Source of the DNA: Betaproteobacteria bacterium
Lineage (GTDB): Bacteria; Pseudomonadota; Gammaproteobacteria; Burkholderiales; Rhodocyclaceae
Direction of reading: 5' to 3'
NCBI GenBank assembly: GCA_012026885.1
Contig: VEPL01000007.1
Location: 276,948-340,947, forward strand
DNA length: 64,000 nt
The notes beneath the pieces are model-generated. The model ran no database searches, was not told the origin of the DNA, and saw nothing but the letters and a program-made list of their open reading frames with translations. Position 1 is the first letter of the stretch, and every line of letters starts with the position of its first letter. This document shows, piece after piece, positions 36,325-44,365 of this stretch. Both the position numbers and the translations under genes were made by a program.

Positions 36325-37438
36325 TCAGTGCCTTGGCGAAGTTGTCCACGGTGCGCTCGGGGTTGTGTAGCTTTTCCAGCCCGAAGAGCCCGATGCGGAA
36401 GGTGCGGAAATCGGTCGGTTCGTCGCACATCAGCGGCACGCCGGCGGCCGTCTGCACGCCGACGGCGAGGAATTTCCGGCCGTTCTGGATATCCGGGTCG
36501 GTCGTGTAGCTGACCACGACGCCGGGCGCCTTGAAGCCCTCGGCAGCGACGCTCTGGAACCCGCGGCTTTCGAGCAGGGTACGGATGCGCCGGCCGAGCT
36601 CCTTCTGCTCCTCGCAGACGCGGGCGAAGCCGTAGGCCTCGGTTTCGAGCATGACGTCGCGCATGGCCGCGAGTGCGTCGGTCGGCATGGTGGCGTGGTA
36701 GGCATGGCCACCGCCCTCGAAGGACTCCATGATCTGCAGCCACTTCTTGAGGTCGCAGGCGAAGCTGGTGCTGGTGGTGGCGTCGATGCGCTCGCGAGCC
36801 CGTTCGCCGAGGACGACCAGCGCGCAGCAGGGCGAGCCGCTCCAGCCCTTTTGCGGCGCGCTGATCAGGACGTCGACCTGCTTGTCGGCCATGTCGACCC
36901 AGACCGTGCCCGAGGCGACGCAATCGAGGACGAAGAGCCCGCCGGTCTCGCGAACGGCGGCGCCGACGGCTTTCAGGTAATCATCGGGCAGGATCAGGCC
37001 GGCGGCGGTTTCGACGTGGGGAGCGAAGACGACATCGGGCTTCTGGGCGCGGATCGCGGCGACGACTTCCGCGAGCGGCGGCGGCGCGAAGGGCGCCTGG
37101 GCGCCGCTGCCTACCTGGCGGGCCTTGAGCACGGTGCTCTCGGCAGGGATGCTCCCCATGTCGAAAATCTGGGTCCACCGGTAGCTGAACCACCCGTTGC
37201 GGATGACCAGGACCTTCTTGCCGGTGGCGAACTGGCGGGCGACCGCTTCCATCCCGAAAGTCCCGCTGCCCGGGACGATGATCGTGCTGCGGCCGTTATA
37301 GACCGACTTCAGGATGCGCGAGATATCGCGCATGACCCCCTGGAAGCGCTGCGACATGTGGTTGAGCGCGCGGTCGGTATAGACCACCGAGTATTCGAGG
37401 AAACCGAGCGGATCGGGTTGCGGGAGCAGGGCGGGCAC
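36311..37438 (-). CDS. Class V PLP-dependent aminotransferase (alanine/serine-glyoxylate type)
   Basis: 375 residues. I place the start at the GTG at 37438, where GGAG stands six bases upstream and the sequence begins PALLPQPDPLGF. The PLP fold type I features are clear: GSGTFGMEAVARQF (about 60), the Asp of FVLDCVAS (about 168), and Lys in ISAPQKGWSGSP (about 195) that binds PLP. Closest in pattern to alanine-glyoxylate or serine-pyruvate aminotransferases, though members of this branch also use ureidoglycine or pyridoxamine. Overlaps the transglycosylase gene by 14 bases. Confidence 0.88.
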   Translation of the reverse strand: MPALLPQPDPLGFLEYSVVYTDRALNHMSQRFQGVMRDISRILKSVYNGRSTIIVPGSGTFGMEAVARQFATGKKVLVIRNGWFSYRWTQIFDMGSIPAESTVLKARQVGSGAQAPFAPPPLAEVVAAIRAQKPDVVFAPHVETAAGLILPDDYLKAVGAAVRETGGLFVLDCVASGTVWVDMADKQVDVLISAPQKGWSGSPCCALVVLGERARERIDATTSTSFACDLKKWLQIMESFEGGGHAYHATMPTDALAAMRDVMLETEAYGFARVCEEQKELGRRIRTLLESRGFQSVAAEGFKAPGVVVSYTTDPDIQNGRKFLAVGVQTAAGVPLMCDEPTDFRTFRIGLFGLEKLHNPERTVDNFAKALNAIA

Positions 37439-37582
37439 GGGATGTCTCCGGACAATGAGGCAAAGCGCGGAGCATACCGCCAAGTCTCGGCGGCGCGCCA
37501 GCACTGGGGCTCCTGGAGCCGGGGTTTGCGCTCGAGCCGGTCCGGCCGCAGACCGCGTTAGCGGCTTCTGATGCGCCCGGCA

Positions 37583-37613
37583 TTGACGAAGGACGCCGGC
37601 AGGGTGCTACACT
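37583..37613 (+). promoter_or_regulatory. Weak sigma-70-like promoter for the 37.7 kb lipoprotein gene
   Basis: TTGACG at 37583 and TACACT at 37608-37613 have a 19-base spacer, longer than optimal. It lies in the 258-base gap between the aminotransferase and lipoprotein starts; the rest of that gap shows no open frame or strong hairpin. Confidence 0.3.
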
Positions 37614-37696
37614 GCGCCTGACGCTGTGTCGGCGGAATCGATGTTGCCGCGAGGCGCCGGTTGCATTTACGACATCACGAACAAGAGGTGAATCTC

Positions 37697-38059
37697 ATGG
37701 CTATTAAAAAGTGCATTCTGGTGGCGATGGCGGGGGCCGCTGTCCTGGCGACAGGTTGCAGCAGTACGGTCCTCGGTCTCGGGCCACATCAGGGCAGCCC
37801 CGGCGAAACCACCCGCGTCCTCGCCCCCCAACTCGTCAAGGAACCGCCGGCGTTCGAGAAGCTGGTCTGGTGGAATCCGGGTGCGTTCGGGCAGGTTCCG
37901 GACGACCTCAAGGCGGCTGGCCAGGAATTCTGCGGCTGCATGGATACGGAGACGGTCAAATACACCGCGATCGGCTATCACCCCTACGCGATGGGTCCGG
38001 ACAGCTATCCGATGAAGGGCGGCGGCTATCTCTGCGCCCAGACGGCTGCGAGCAAGTAA
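37697..38059 (+). CDS. Small predicted lipoprotein, unknown function
   Basis: 120 residues from the ATG at 37697 (GAGGTG just upstream; an in-frame start 12 codons earlier is less likely). Signal peptide with lipobox LATGC (C20). Mature part includes FEKLVWWNPGAFGQVPDDL and FCGCMDTETV, with cysteines at FCGC and near the C-terminus (YLCAQ) that could bind a metal or form disulfides, and a Tyr/Gly/Pro-rich stretch. I recognise no family. It is monocistronic and ends in a strong terminator. Confidence 0.75.
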   Translation: MAIKKCILVAMAGAAVLATGCSSTVLGLGPHQGSPGETTRVLAPQLVKEPPAFEKLVWWNPGAFGQVPDDLKAAGQEFCGCMDTETVKYTAIGYHPYAMGPDSYPMKGGGYLCAQTAASK

Positions 38060-38091
38060 CGCCACGCACCAACCGCGACAAGCCTGAAAAG

Positions 38092-38128
38092 AAGCCGGCG
38101 GGACCAAAGATGGTCCCGCCGGCTTTTT
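38092..38128 (+). terminator. Rho-independent terminator after the 37.7 kb lipoprotein gene
   Basis: A 15-base-pair perfect inverted repeat (38092-38106 with 38111-38125) with an AAGA loop and a T-run ending at 38128. The minus-strand OmpA gene ends at 38163, so this can also stop transcription arriving from that side. Confidence 0.92.
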
Positions 38129-38162
38129 CATTGGGGAATTGCGGCGTCGGGCCGCAGGCGAA

Positions 38163-38813
38163 CTAGCGGACCGAGATTTCGACCCGCCGGTTGCGCGGCT
38201 CGAAGGTGTTGTCCGGCGTCTGCACCAGCAACTGCCGCTCGCCGTAGGACTCGACTGACAACGAGTTCGCCACGAGACCCTTCGCCCGTAACGAGTCGGC
38301 GACCTTGGTCGCCCGCTTGAGACCGAGCTTGTCGTTGTATTCGAACGACTGCAGGGTGTCGGTATGGCCGATGATGGTGACGTCGACGGCCGGCCGCTTC
38401 TTGGCCTCGGCGACGATCTCGGGCAACGTAGCCTCCGATTCGGCGGTCAGCGTGGCGCCATCCTTGAATGCCAGCTGGTAGCGCACCGGGACCTGCGGCA
38501 GGGCGGTACGCGCGGCGCCGAAGTCCTGCTCGATCTTCTTGTCGTCGACCTGGAATGGCTGTCCTTCGAGCGTACCTGCCTGGCCGGCCTTGTTGAGGAA
38601 CTGTTCGCCCTTGTCGCCCTTGACAGCCACGGCGCCGATGCTGCCATCCGGGCTGGGGATCAGGACGACATAGGAGACCGGTGCCGGCGGCGGCGCGACG
38701 CGGCAGCCCGCGCAGGAAACGTAATATTTGTTGCTGCAGCCTGCCAGCAACAACAGGCCGGCAATGGCAATTGCCGGACGCGCGCGGCGCAGGGGAGCGG
38801 GGCGGGGATTCAT
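38163..38813 (-). CDS. OmpA-like C-terminal domain lipoprotein
   Basis: 216 residues. Signal peptide with lipobox LLAGC (C26), a further CAGC motif, then a linker and an OmpA_C-like domain (about 100-216): VDVTIIGHTDTLQSFEYNDKLGLKRATKV and NRRVEISVR, the peptidoglycan-binding signature with conserved Asp and Arg. It likely anchors the envelope to the cell wall. The ATG overlaps the stop of the FecR-domain gene (ATGA), so they are cotranslated; such FecR-plus-OmpA pairs often travel with CHASE2 signalling proteins, which are not present here. Confidence 0.9.
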   Translation of the reverse strand: MNPRPAPLRRARPAIAIAGLLLLAGCSNKYYVSCAGCRVAPPPAPVSYVVLIPSPDGSIGAVAVKGDKGEQFLNKAGQAGTLEGQPFQVDDKKIEQDFGAARTALPQVPVRYQLAFKDGATLTAESEATLPEIVAEAKKRPAVDVTIIGHTDTLQSFEYNDKLGLKRATKVADSLRAKGLVANSLSVESYGERQLLVQTPDNTFEPRNRRVEISVR

Positions 38814-39247
38814 TCTTCCACCTTGAGCAGGAACTGCGTGCCGCGCACGCCAATGGTGCCGGTCGGCGTGCCGACGGTGACCGCGTCAGGCTTCATTTTC
38901 TCGATGGCGCCCGACACGTAGTTGAGGCTGCCCTTGGCCAGCTTGCTGCCGAACTTGAGCTTGCCCTCCGCTGGCGCATAGACGTAGTCGGTCACGGTAA
39001 AGGACGTGTTCGGCCCGAAGGACACCATGGTTTCGTCCTTGAACGTCACGCCCATGGTGCCGTTCTTGCCGGTTTCAAGCAGACTGCCCTGCTGGACGGG
39101 TGACCCGACCTGGGCCTTGGCCTTGGCGCCGGCGGTGGTGACGAACGCGTCGCCGCTGACGCTCTTGACATAACCGATGGCGGGATCGGCGGCCAGTACA
39201 TGGCCGGCGGCGAGGGCGAGGATAAGGGCTGCGGGGATTCTCTGCAT
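38810..39247 (-). CDS. Periplasmic FecR-domain protein
   Basis: 145 residues: signal peptide (1-20, ending HVLAADP) and one FecR domain (about 25-135: IGYVKSVSGDAFVTTAG, VGSPVQQGSLLETGKNGTMGVTFKDETMVSFGPNTSFTV, IGVRGTQF). No transmembrane anti-sigma part is present, so it is a stand-alone FecR-fold periplasmic protein. Coupled with the downstream OmpA-like lipoprotein. Function unknown. Confidence 0.88.
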   Translation of the reverse strand: MQRIPAALILALAAGHVLAADPAIGYVKSVSGDAFVTTAGAKAKAQVGSPVQQGSLLETGKNGTMGVTFKDETMVSFGPNTSFTVTDYVYAPAEGKLKFGSKLAKGSLNYVSGAIEKMKPDAVTVGTPTGTIGVRGTQFLLKVEE

Positions 39248-39392
39248 GGCGTACTCCTGTTCGGAAACGATGGGCCGGGTTTTTCTTGTTTCTCCGGAGC
39301 TGCCGTGGCTGCCATAACCTGCCGGCGTGCAACCGATTGTTGTCGAACTTTAGCGCAGAAATCCGGCGCACATAAGTATTTTTTTGAACCGC

Positions 39393-40142
39393 TCAGGGGT
39401 TTTCCGCCAGCACGGTCGCCTTTGGCCCGTAGAGGTGGCGCCAGGCGGCGTAGCCTTCCGGGACGGTCATGACTTCGGTATAGCCACGTGCGGCGGCCTT
39501 GGCCGCCGAATCGGCACAGGAGCCGCACTCGAGGCCGTCGCAATAGAAGACGAGCGGTGCTGCCCGATCTTCGGGCAGGCGGCCGGCGAGCCGCGCAAAT
39601 TGGCGGGCAGGGATGCTGATTGCTCCCGGGATATGGTCCCGCTCGTAGGCTTCGCGCCTGCGGGTGTCGATGATCGTGACGGGCGCCGCGGTGTCGATCA
39701 GTTGCTTCAGATAGGGGAGGCTGATCGCCCCGGTATGACCGGTGGCCCGCCAGTCACGGTAGCCGCCGGCGTACACCTTGACGTTGCGGTAGCCGATGCG
39801 TTCCGCTTTCGCTGCGGAGCGCTGGCTCGAGGTGCAGCGTTCATCCTCGCAGTAGAAGATCAGGAGGGTGTTGCGGCCACGCGGTAGCAGGATGGACAGC
39901 CGCTCGAACTGATCCTCTGGGATGCTGATCGCGGTGGGAATGTGACCGGGATCGAACCCGTCCGCCGTCGGGCGGGTGTCGACGATGGCGACGCCGTAGA
40001 GCTTGGGGAGTTGTGCCTCGTTGGCGACGAAGTCGGCATCGACAAAGGCAGGGACGCGATCGGCGTTTTGCTCCGGCGGGCCGGCTGTGACGAGCACGGG
40101 CAGGAGGGCGAAAAGGGCGGCGGCAACTATTGGCGTTCTCAT
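39393..40142 (-). CDS. Periplasmic double-rhodanese protein with two-cysteine active loops
   Basis: 249 residues from the ATG at 40142 (an upstream in-frame start adds residues before the signal peptide). Signal peptide about 1-21. Two rhodanese domains: first about 32-135, active loop C98-E-D-E-R-C103; second about 140-240, active loop C201-D-G-L-E-C206 with C209. In both, the position usually filled by Arg in C-x4-R is Cys. The sequence is paralogous to the first two domains of the triple-rhodanese gene 2.4 kb away (shared VDAxFV, DPGHIPTA, YLKxL, HIPGAISIP). Preceded by its own FNR-like site; sulfur-transfer substrate unknown. Confidence 0.88.
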   Translation of the reverse strand: MRTPIVAAALFALLPVLVTAGPPEQNADRVPAFVDADFVANEAQLPKLYGVAIVDTRPTADGFDPGHIPTAISIPEDQFERLSILLPRGRNTLLIFYCEDERCTSSQRSAAKAERIGYRNVKVYAGGYRDWRATGHTGAISLPYLKQLIDTAAPVTIIDTRRREAYERDHIPGAISIPARQFARLAGRLPEDRAAPLVFYCDGLECGSCADSAAKAAARGYTEVMTVPEGYAAWRHLYGPKATVLAENP

Positions 40143-40219
40143 CGTGGTTCCCGGCGGGATTGCCGCAACGGGCATGCACGGAATATATCATTGGCATAAT
40201 GGTGGACGATGACATGCTT

Positions 40220-40233
40220 CTGACATAAATCAA
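40220..40233 (-). promoter_or_regulatory. FNR/Dnr-like site upstream of the double-rhodanese gene
   Basis: Minus strand reads TTGAT-TTAT-GTCAG (8 of 10 to TTGAT-N4-ATCAA). A CATTAT -10-like hexamer follows 17 bases later (40202-40197), giving an activator position near -36. One half-site is perfect; the other is weak, so it is a candidate only. Confidence 0.4.
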
Positions 40234-40263
40234 GCGATATGCGATTTTTTGGCGGTAGCAATG

Positions 40264-40293
40264 AAAAACGGCGGCGGGATTACCGCCGCCGCT
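40264..40293 (-). terminator. Rho-independent terminator of the octaheme/rhodanese operon
   Basis: On the minus strand a GC-rich stem (GGCGGCGG paired with CCGCCGCC) is followed by TTTTT. It sits 23 bases after the cytochrome b stop, so the double-rhodanese gene downstream is a separate unit. Confidence 0.85.
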
Positions 40294-40316
40294 GGTGCCT
40301 CCGTTGACGAACCGGG

Positions 40317-40928
40317 CTACGGCACCGAACGCGCGTCGCCCTCGACTTCCTCCCAGCCGGTGACCATCGCCTTGATGTGGCTGCTCCAGGTGTGTCCGGT
40401 GGTGGCGAAATAGATATGCACGATGAAGAACGTCAGCATCAGGAAGGCAGCGATGGAATGAACCAGCGCGATGCTGCCGAGGCCGATCGCGTAACCGGCG
40501 GCATTGATCTCGTTGTAGTAGAGATAGGCGAGGCCGCTTGCCCAGATCAGCGGGTTGATGAACAGCTTGACACCGAGGTAGGCGAGGCGCTGTAGCGGGT
40601 TGTGCTTGCGCAACTGGGTCTGGCGGAACGGATGCGGCGCGTTGCTGAAGATGCCGGTCAGGTAGTAGCGGATCATCGCCGTCAGATTCTCGGTGGTCGG
40701 GATGTATTGCCGCCACTCGCCGGTGGTGAAGTGCCAGAAGATGGCGAAGACCCACAGGGCAATCAGCGCCCATGCTGCCGTGGTATGCACCGTCGTCGCC
40801 CTGGCGAAGCCGAGGAGCGTGTAGCTGCCGTGGATCTCGAAGCCGGTAGCCATCATGCCGATGATGAGGAGGGCCTGGGTCCAGTGCCAGATGCGCTCGA
40901 AGCGCTTGAAGATGTAGATGCGTTCCAT
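40317..40928 (-). CDS. Membrane cytochrome b (quinone-linked partner of the octaheme cytochrome)
   Basis: 203 residues with four membrane helices. Heme-ligand histidines: RIWHWTQALL (about 15), TTVHTTAAWAL (about 48), FAIFWHFTTG (about 66), and ALVHSIAAFLML, FIVHIYFATTG (about 157-170). Cytochrome b561/FdnI-type fold, predicted to exchange electrons with quinone and pass them to or from the multiheme subunit encoded immediately upstream (10-base gap, GGAGGACA before the ATG). Last gene of the operon. Also resembles thiosulfate-reductase and formate-dehydrogenase gamma subunits. Confidence 0.87.
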   Translation of the reverse strand: MERIYIFKRFERIWHWTQALLIIGMMATGFEIHGSYTLLGFARATTVHTTAAWALIALWVFAIFWHFTTGEWRQYIPTTENLTAMIRYYLTGIFSNAPHPFRQTQLRKHNPLQRLAYLGVKLFINPLIWASGLAYLYYNEINAAGYAIGLGSIALVHSIAAFLMLTFFIVHIYFATTGHTWSSHIKAMVTGWEEVEGDARSVP

Positions 40929-40938
40929 GATGTCCTCC

Positions 40939-42522
40939 TCAATCCTTGCGGCGCACGAGGCGCAGGGCGCCGTGCCCGATCACGCCGGCGAGGGCGCCGC
41001 CGGCCATCAACCAGCCGATCAGGTCGATCAACGGGTCGTGGTCGCGGCCCGGGATGTACACGCCGCCGACCTTGGCCAGGCGTCCGTCGCGCGAATGGCA
41101 GTCGGCGCAGCCGAGCGCGGCTTCCTTGGGGGCAACCATGTGGGTGATCGGCCAGCTCATGTCGGTCTTGATGAAGTCGACCTGCCCGGAGAACGGCGCA
41201 CCGGAGGCCTTCATCCCGGTGGCGATGGCCTTTTCCCAGCCGAAGTTCTTCCAGTAGGCCGTGTCGTCGTTGCCGGCGGTGTGCGGTGTGACAAGGGTCT
41301 TGTTGACCGGGTCGTAGGGCTGGGCGCCGCGGAAGACTTTCATCGGCCAGATCAGGGAGCGTCCGTCGGTCGCGCTGCCCCCCACCTTGTTGATGTGGGT
41401 GATGCCGTCGGTCTTGTCGACCTTGTCGCCGAGCAGGGTATAGGTGATGTCACCGTTGAACCACATGTACTCCGGCTCGACGTTCTCGCCCAAGGTGAAA
41501 TCGCCTTTCTTCGAGTCGTAGATGACGCGGCCCTTGTCGTCCTTCTTGAGGAGAGGCTTGCCTTCGGGGCTCAGCTGGCCGGCGGTCGACCAGTCCCAGC
41601 TCATCTTGGTTGCGACACCGCCGCGGGCGATCTTCGGGATGTGGCAGGTCTGGCAGGCGACGACGTTGGTATGGTCGTTCAGCTTGGCGGCCTCGCCTTT
41701 CTTGTGCGGGGTTTCGCCGTGGCAGGACTGGCAGGTGGCGGGGTTGGAGTCGTCCTCCTTGCCGCGGATATGGGCGCCGCCGGTGTCCCTGGCGACCGGC
41801 GTATAGCGGCTGCCGGCAACGTCATGGCTGGCGGCCTTGTGGCAGGTGCCGCACGTGAAGTCGAGGCCGGTGGCATCCATGTGGACGTCGAGTTCCTTGT
41901 CCGGCGAGGCGAGCGAGGAATCCATGTCGCCGTGCTTGACGCCGTCGCCGCCGCCGCCGAAGAAGTGGCAAGCACCGCAGGTATCGCGGCTGGTCTTGCC
42001 GACCTTCTGGGCGACCTTGGCCAGGTCGGTCGCCTTGACGATCTTGCCGGAACCCGGGAGTACCTCGGTGTCCTTGTAGGGCGGGTGGCCGGCCAGCCCG
42101 GGCAGCTTCTTGTAGGCACCCGTGGTGTCATGGCAGACCAGGCAATCGACGTTCTCCTGCGCGGCGAAGTCGAAGTTGCCGTCCTTCCAGCCATAGCCGA
42201 TGTGGCAGCTGGTGCAGAAGGCGTAGTTCGACGGCACCGAGATGCAGAAGTTGTTGATCACGTTCTTCTTGCCCAGGCGCTGCTGGTTTGCCGGGTTCAG
42301 GAACTCCCAGTTCCAGTGCTTGGTGCGGTGCACCTGGCTGGCGGCCTCGGTATGGCAGCCGAGGCAGGCCTTGGTGACCTCCGGCCCGGACGCGAATTCC
42401 TGTTGAAGCTCCTTGAATTTGCTGTGGTCGGCCGTCGTGTTCAGCTTGGCCGGCGCGGCGCCGGCGGGCAGGGCGCTCGCGAGCGCGAAGCCCGCGAGCA
42501 GGACGAGATGGCGGATTTTCAT
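40939..42522 (-). CDS. Octaheme c-type cytochrome, tetrathionate-reductase (OTR) family, membrane anchored
   Basis: 527 residues from the ATG at 42522 (GAGG upstream). Signal peptide about 1-22; eight CXXCH motifs begin at residues 53, 103, 127, 182, 224, 264, 290 and 472, with the large gap between the seventh and eighth typical of the family. A C-terminal hydrophobic helix (about 503-520) followed by RLVRRKD anchors it. In Shewanella OTR the enzyme reduces tetrathionate, nitrite and hydroxylamine in vitro, so the true substrate here is open. Operon context (cytochrome c, rhodaneses, cytochrome b) suggests a sulfur compound. Confidence 0.9.
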   Translation of the reverse strand: MKIRHLVLLAGFALASALPAGAAPAKLNTTADHSKFKELQQEFASGPEVTKACLGCHTEAASQVHRTKHWNWEFLNPANQQRLGKKNVINNFCISVPSNYAFCTSCHIGYGWKDGNFDFAAQENVDCLVCHDTTGAYKKLPGLAGHPPYKDTEVLPGSGKIVKATDLAKVAQKVGKTSRDTCGACHFFGGGGDGVKHGDMDSSLASPDKELDVHMDATGLDFTCGTCHKAASHDVAGSRYTPVARDTGGAHIRGKEDDSNPATCQSCHGETPHKKGEAAKLNDHTNVVACQTCHIPKIARGGVATKMSWDWSTAGQLSPEGKPLLKKDDKGRVIYDSKKGDFTLGENVEPEYMWFNGDITYTLLGDKVDKTDGITHINKVGGSATDGRSLIWPMKVFRGAQPYDPVNKTLVTPHTAGNDDTAYWKNFGWEKAIATGMKASGAPFSGQVDFIKTDMSWPITHMVAPKEAALGCADCHSRDGRLAKVGGVYIPGRDHDPLIDLIGWLMAGGALAGVIGHGALRLVRRKD

Positions 42523-42551
42523 GGTTTTTCCTCGTTGACCGCGGCAGCGGC

Positions 42552-43685
42552 TCATTTCTTTCCGGCGATGGTGTAGCTGCCGTCCGCCTTCCAGGTGATG
42601 TTGGCATCGAGGAAGTAGGTCTTGAGCTGCGGACGGTAGAGCTGGACCATGTCGTGCGCTTCGCCGCTGCGCCCGCCGGCGCCGCAGAAGAGGACGATCG
42701 GCTTGTCGGCCGGCAACTGGTCGATGCGCTTTTCCAGCGTATTGATCGGGATGTTGGTCGCTCCCTTGAAGGTGCCGCTCGCGAACTCCTGCGGCTCGCG
42801 CACGTCGATCAAGTGAATGCTGGCCGGCGCCTCGCGGTAGATCGTCTCGAACGAGGCGACGGCGATGGTGCCGCTTTCCTTGCCGGCCTGGATGGCCGGA
42901 GCGGCAGCTGCCGGGGCGGATGCGGTCGGGCCGGGGCCGTAGCGCTCTTCCCAACCCGGATAGCCGTCCGGCACCATCATGACCTTGCTGTAGCCCAGCT
43001 TGATCGCCTTGGCGGCCGAGTCGGAACTCAGCCTGCAGGCGAGGCCGTCGCAGTAGAAATACAGGGCGGACGCCTTGTCGGCCGGCAGGCGGTCGGCAAG
43101 CTTGTCGAACTGGCTGTCCGGGATGCTGATCGCGCCCGGGATATGGCCCTTGTCGTACTTCCGCTCCTTCGGGCGCGAGTCGATCAGCGTCAATGGCGCT
43201 TTTTCATCCAGCAATTTCTTGAGGTAGGGCACGCTGATCGCGCCGATGTGCCCCCTGGCCAGCCAGTCGGGGTAACCCTCGGCATAGACCTTGACGTTCG
43301 TGTACCCGAGTTTCTCCGCCTTGAAGGCGGAGTTGTGGCTGAGCATGCACTCGGTACCGTCGCAGTAGAAGATCAGCAAGGTGCCGCGATCGGCCGGGAG
43401 CTGGCCGGCCAGCTTCTCGAACTGGCTGTCCGGAAGGCTCATCGCGGTCGGAATGTGACCCGGGTCGTACTTGCGCGCGGTCGGGCGCGAATCGACGATC
43501 TGCACGCCGTCAGGCTTGGGCATGACGGCGTGCCGGGCGACAAATTCGGCATCGACCAGGGTGTGGTACCAGCCCGCCTTGGCGGGCTGGGCAGTGGCCT
43601 CCGCAGCGATTGCGGCCGGCTGCAGGGTGGGCAGGCAGAACGCCGCGAGCAGCGCGGCGGCGGCGAAGAATCTACGGGTTTTCAT
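42552..43685 (-). CDS. Periplasmic triple-rhodanese protein
   Basis: 377 residues. Signal peptide about 1-28 (MKTRRFFAAAAL). Three rhodanese domains: about 42-145 with loop C108-D-G-T-E-C113; about 147-250 with loop C212-D-G-L-A-C217; about 275-377 with canonical loop C334-G-A-G-G-R-S. An Ala/Pro linker (254-267) separates domain three. Domains one and two are paralogous to the separate double-rhodanese protein, so the third domain is the addition. Probably moves sulfane sulfur in the periplasm in step with the octaheme enzyme encoded 29 bases downstream. Confidence 0.87.
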   Translation of the reverse strand: MKTRRFFAAAALLAAFCLPTLQPAAIAAEATAQPAKAGWYHTLVDAEFVARHAVMPKPDGVQIVDSRPTARKYDPGHIPTAMSLPDSQFEKLAGQLPADRGTLLIFYCDGTECMLSHNSAFKAEKLGYTNVKVYAEGYPDWLARGHIGAISVPYLKKLLDEKAPLTLIDSRPKERKYDKGHIPGAISIPDSQFDKLADRLPADKASALYFYCDGLACRLSSDSAAKAIKLGYSKVMMVPDGYPGWEERYGPGPTASAPAAAAPAIQAGKESGTIAVASFETIYREAPASIHLIDVREPQEFASGTFKGATNIPINTLEKRIDQLPADKPIVLFCGAGGRSGEAHDMVQLYRPQLKTYFLDANITWKADGSYTIAGKK

Positions 43686-43732
43686 GCTGGCTCCTTGCGG
43701 GAGTGATTGCCGGTCAAGCGAATTCCTGGACA

Positions 43733-44125
43733 TCAGCTGCAGCTGGCCGGTGCGTCACCGTCCTTGGCACCCTTGATGACGAAGGCCTTGAGATCCTCGA
43801 ACAGCTCCTCGTCGGGGACATCCGCGAACTTGTCGGCAGCCTTGTTCTGGGCTCGGATGCTGGCGCGGTAGGGTTTGCCCACGTACTGCTTCAGGGAGTC
43901 CTTGCCCTTGGCGTGCTTGTCGGCCTGCAGGTAAGCCTGCCACTGCGCCTTGGTCATTTCGCTGGGCGCGATCGAGCCGCCGGCCTGGGCAGCATGGCAG
44001 GCGGTGCACACGCTGCGGTAGTACACGCGGCCACGCTTCCAGTCGCCTTCGTAGGCAAGGGCGCTGGCGCTGGCAGCGGCCAGCCCGGTAGCGAGCAGGG
44101 TGACGAGAATGCGACGGGTTTTCAT
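43733..44125 (-). CDS. Periplasmic monoheme cytochrome c, first gene of the octaheme operon
   Basis: 130 residues. Signal peptide about 1-24, whose MKTRR start resembles that of the next gene. Heme site CTACH (40-44), class I-type fold with Met candidates at SEMTKAQW. C-terminal helix is acidic (DVPDEELFEDLKAF). Probably shuttles electrons to or from the octaheme enzyme. First gene of a four-gene unit whose upstream region has an FNR-like palindrome. Two C-terminal Cys/Ser residues (ASCS) at the end are unusual. Confidence 0.87.
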   Translation of the reverse strand: MKTRRILVTLLATGLAAASASALAYEGDWKRGRVYYRSVCTACHAAQAGGSIAPSEMTKAQWQAYLQADKHAKGKDSLKQYVGKPYRASIRAQNKAADKFADVPDEELFEDLKAFVIKGAKDGDAPASCS

Positions 44126-44246
44126 CTTGGTAACCTCCGGTTGTCTTGATTGTTATTGCCCCGCTGCCGGTCTGCCTGTCGGGGATTCCGGCGCGGGGCA
44201 GTGCATCGATGATACGTCTGACATATTAGTAAATCATTACATTCGT

Positions 44247-44260
44247 ATGATCTGGATCAG
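44247..44260 (-). promoter_or_regulatory. FNR/Dnr-like site upstream of the octaheme operon
   Basis: Palindrome CTGAT-CCAG-ATCAT on the minus strand (8 of 10 to TTGAT-N4-ATCAA). TAATAT follows 18 bases later (44228-44223) as a possible -10, placing the site near -37. Same spacing as the site upstream of the double rhodanese. Confidence 0.5.
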
Positions 44261-44365
44261 AAGTCGTGCAGATATTTCCCCGGCTTGCGTAGGGGAAGGG
44301 GTGCGGCCATGTCTGGCCAGGCGTGCTAGAATCGCGCCCCAACGCAACCTGCCAGGACACCAGCC

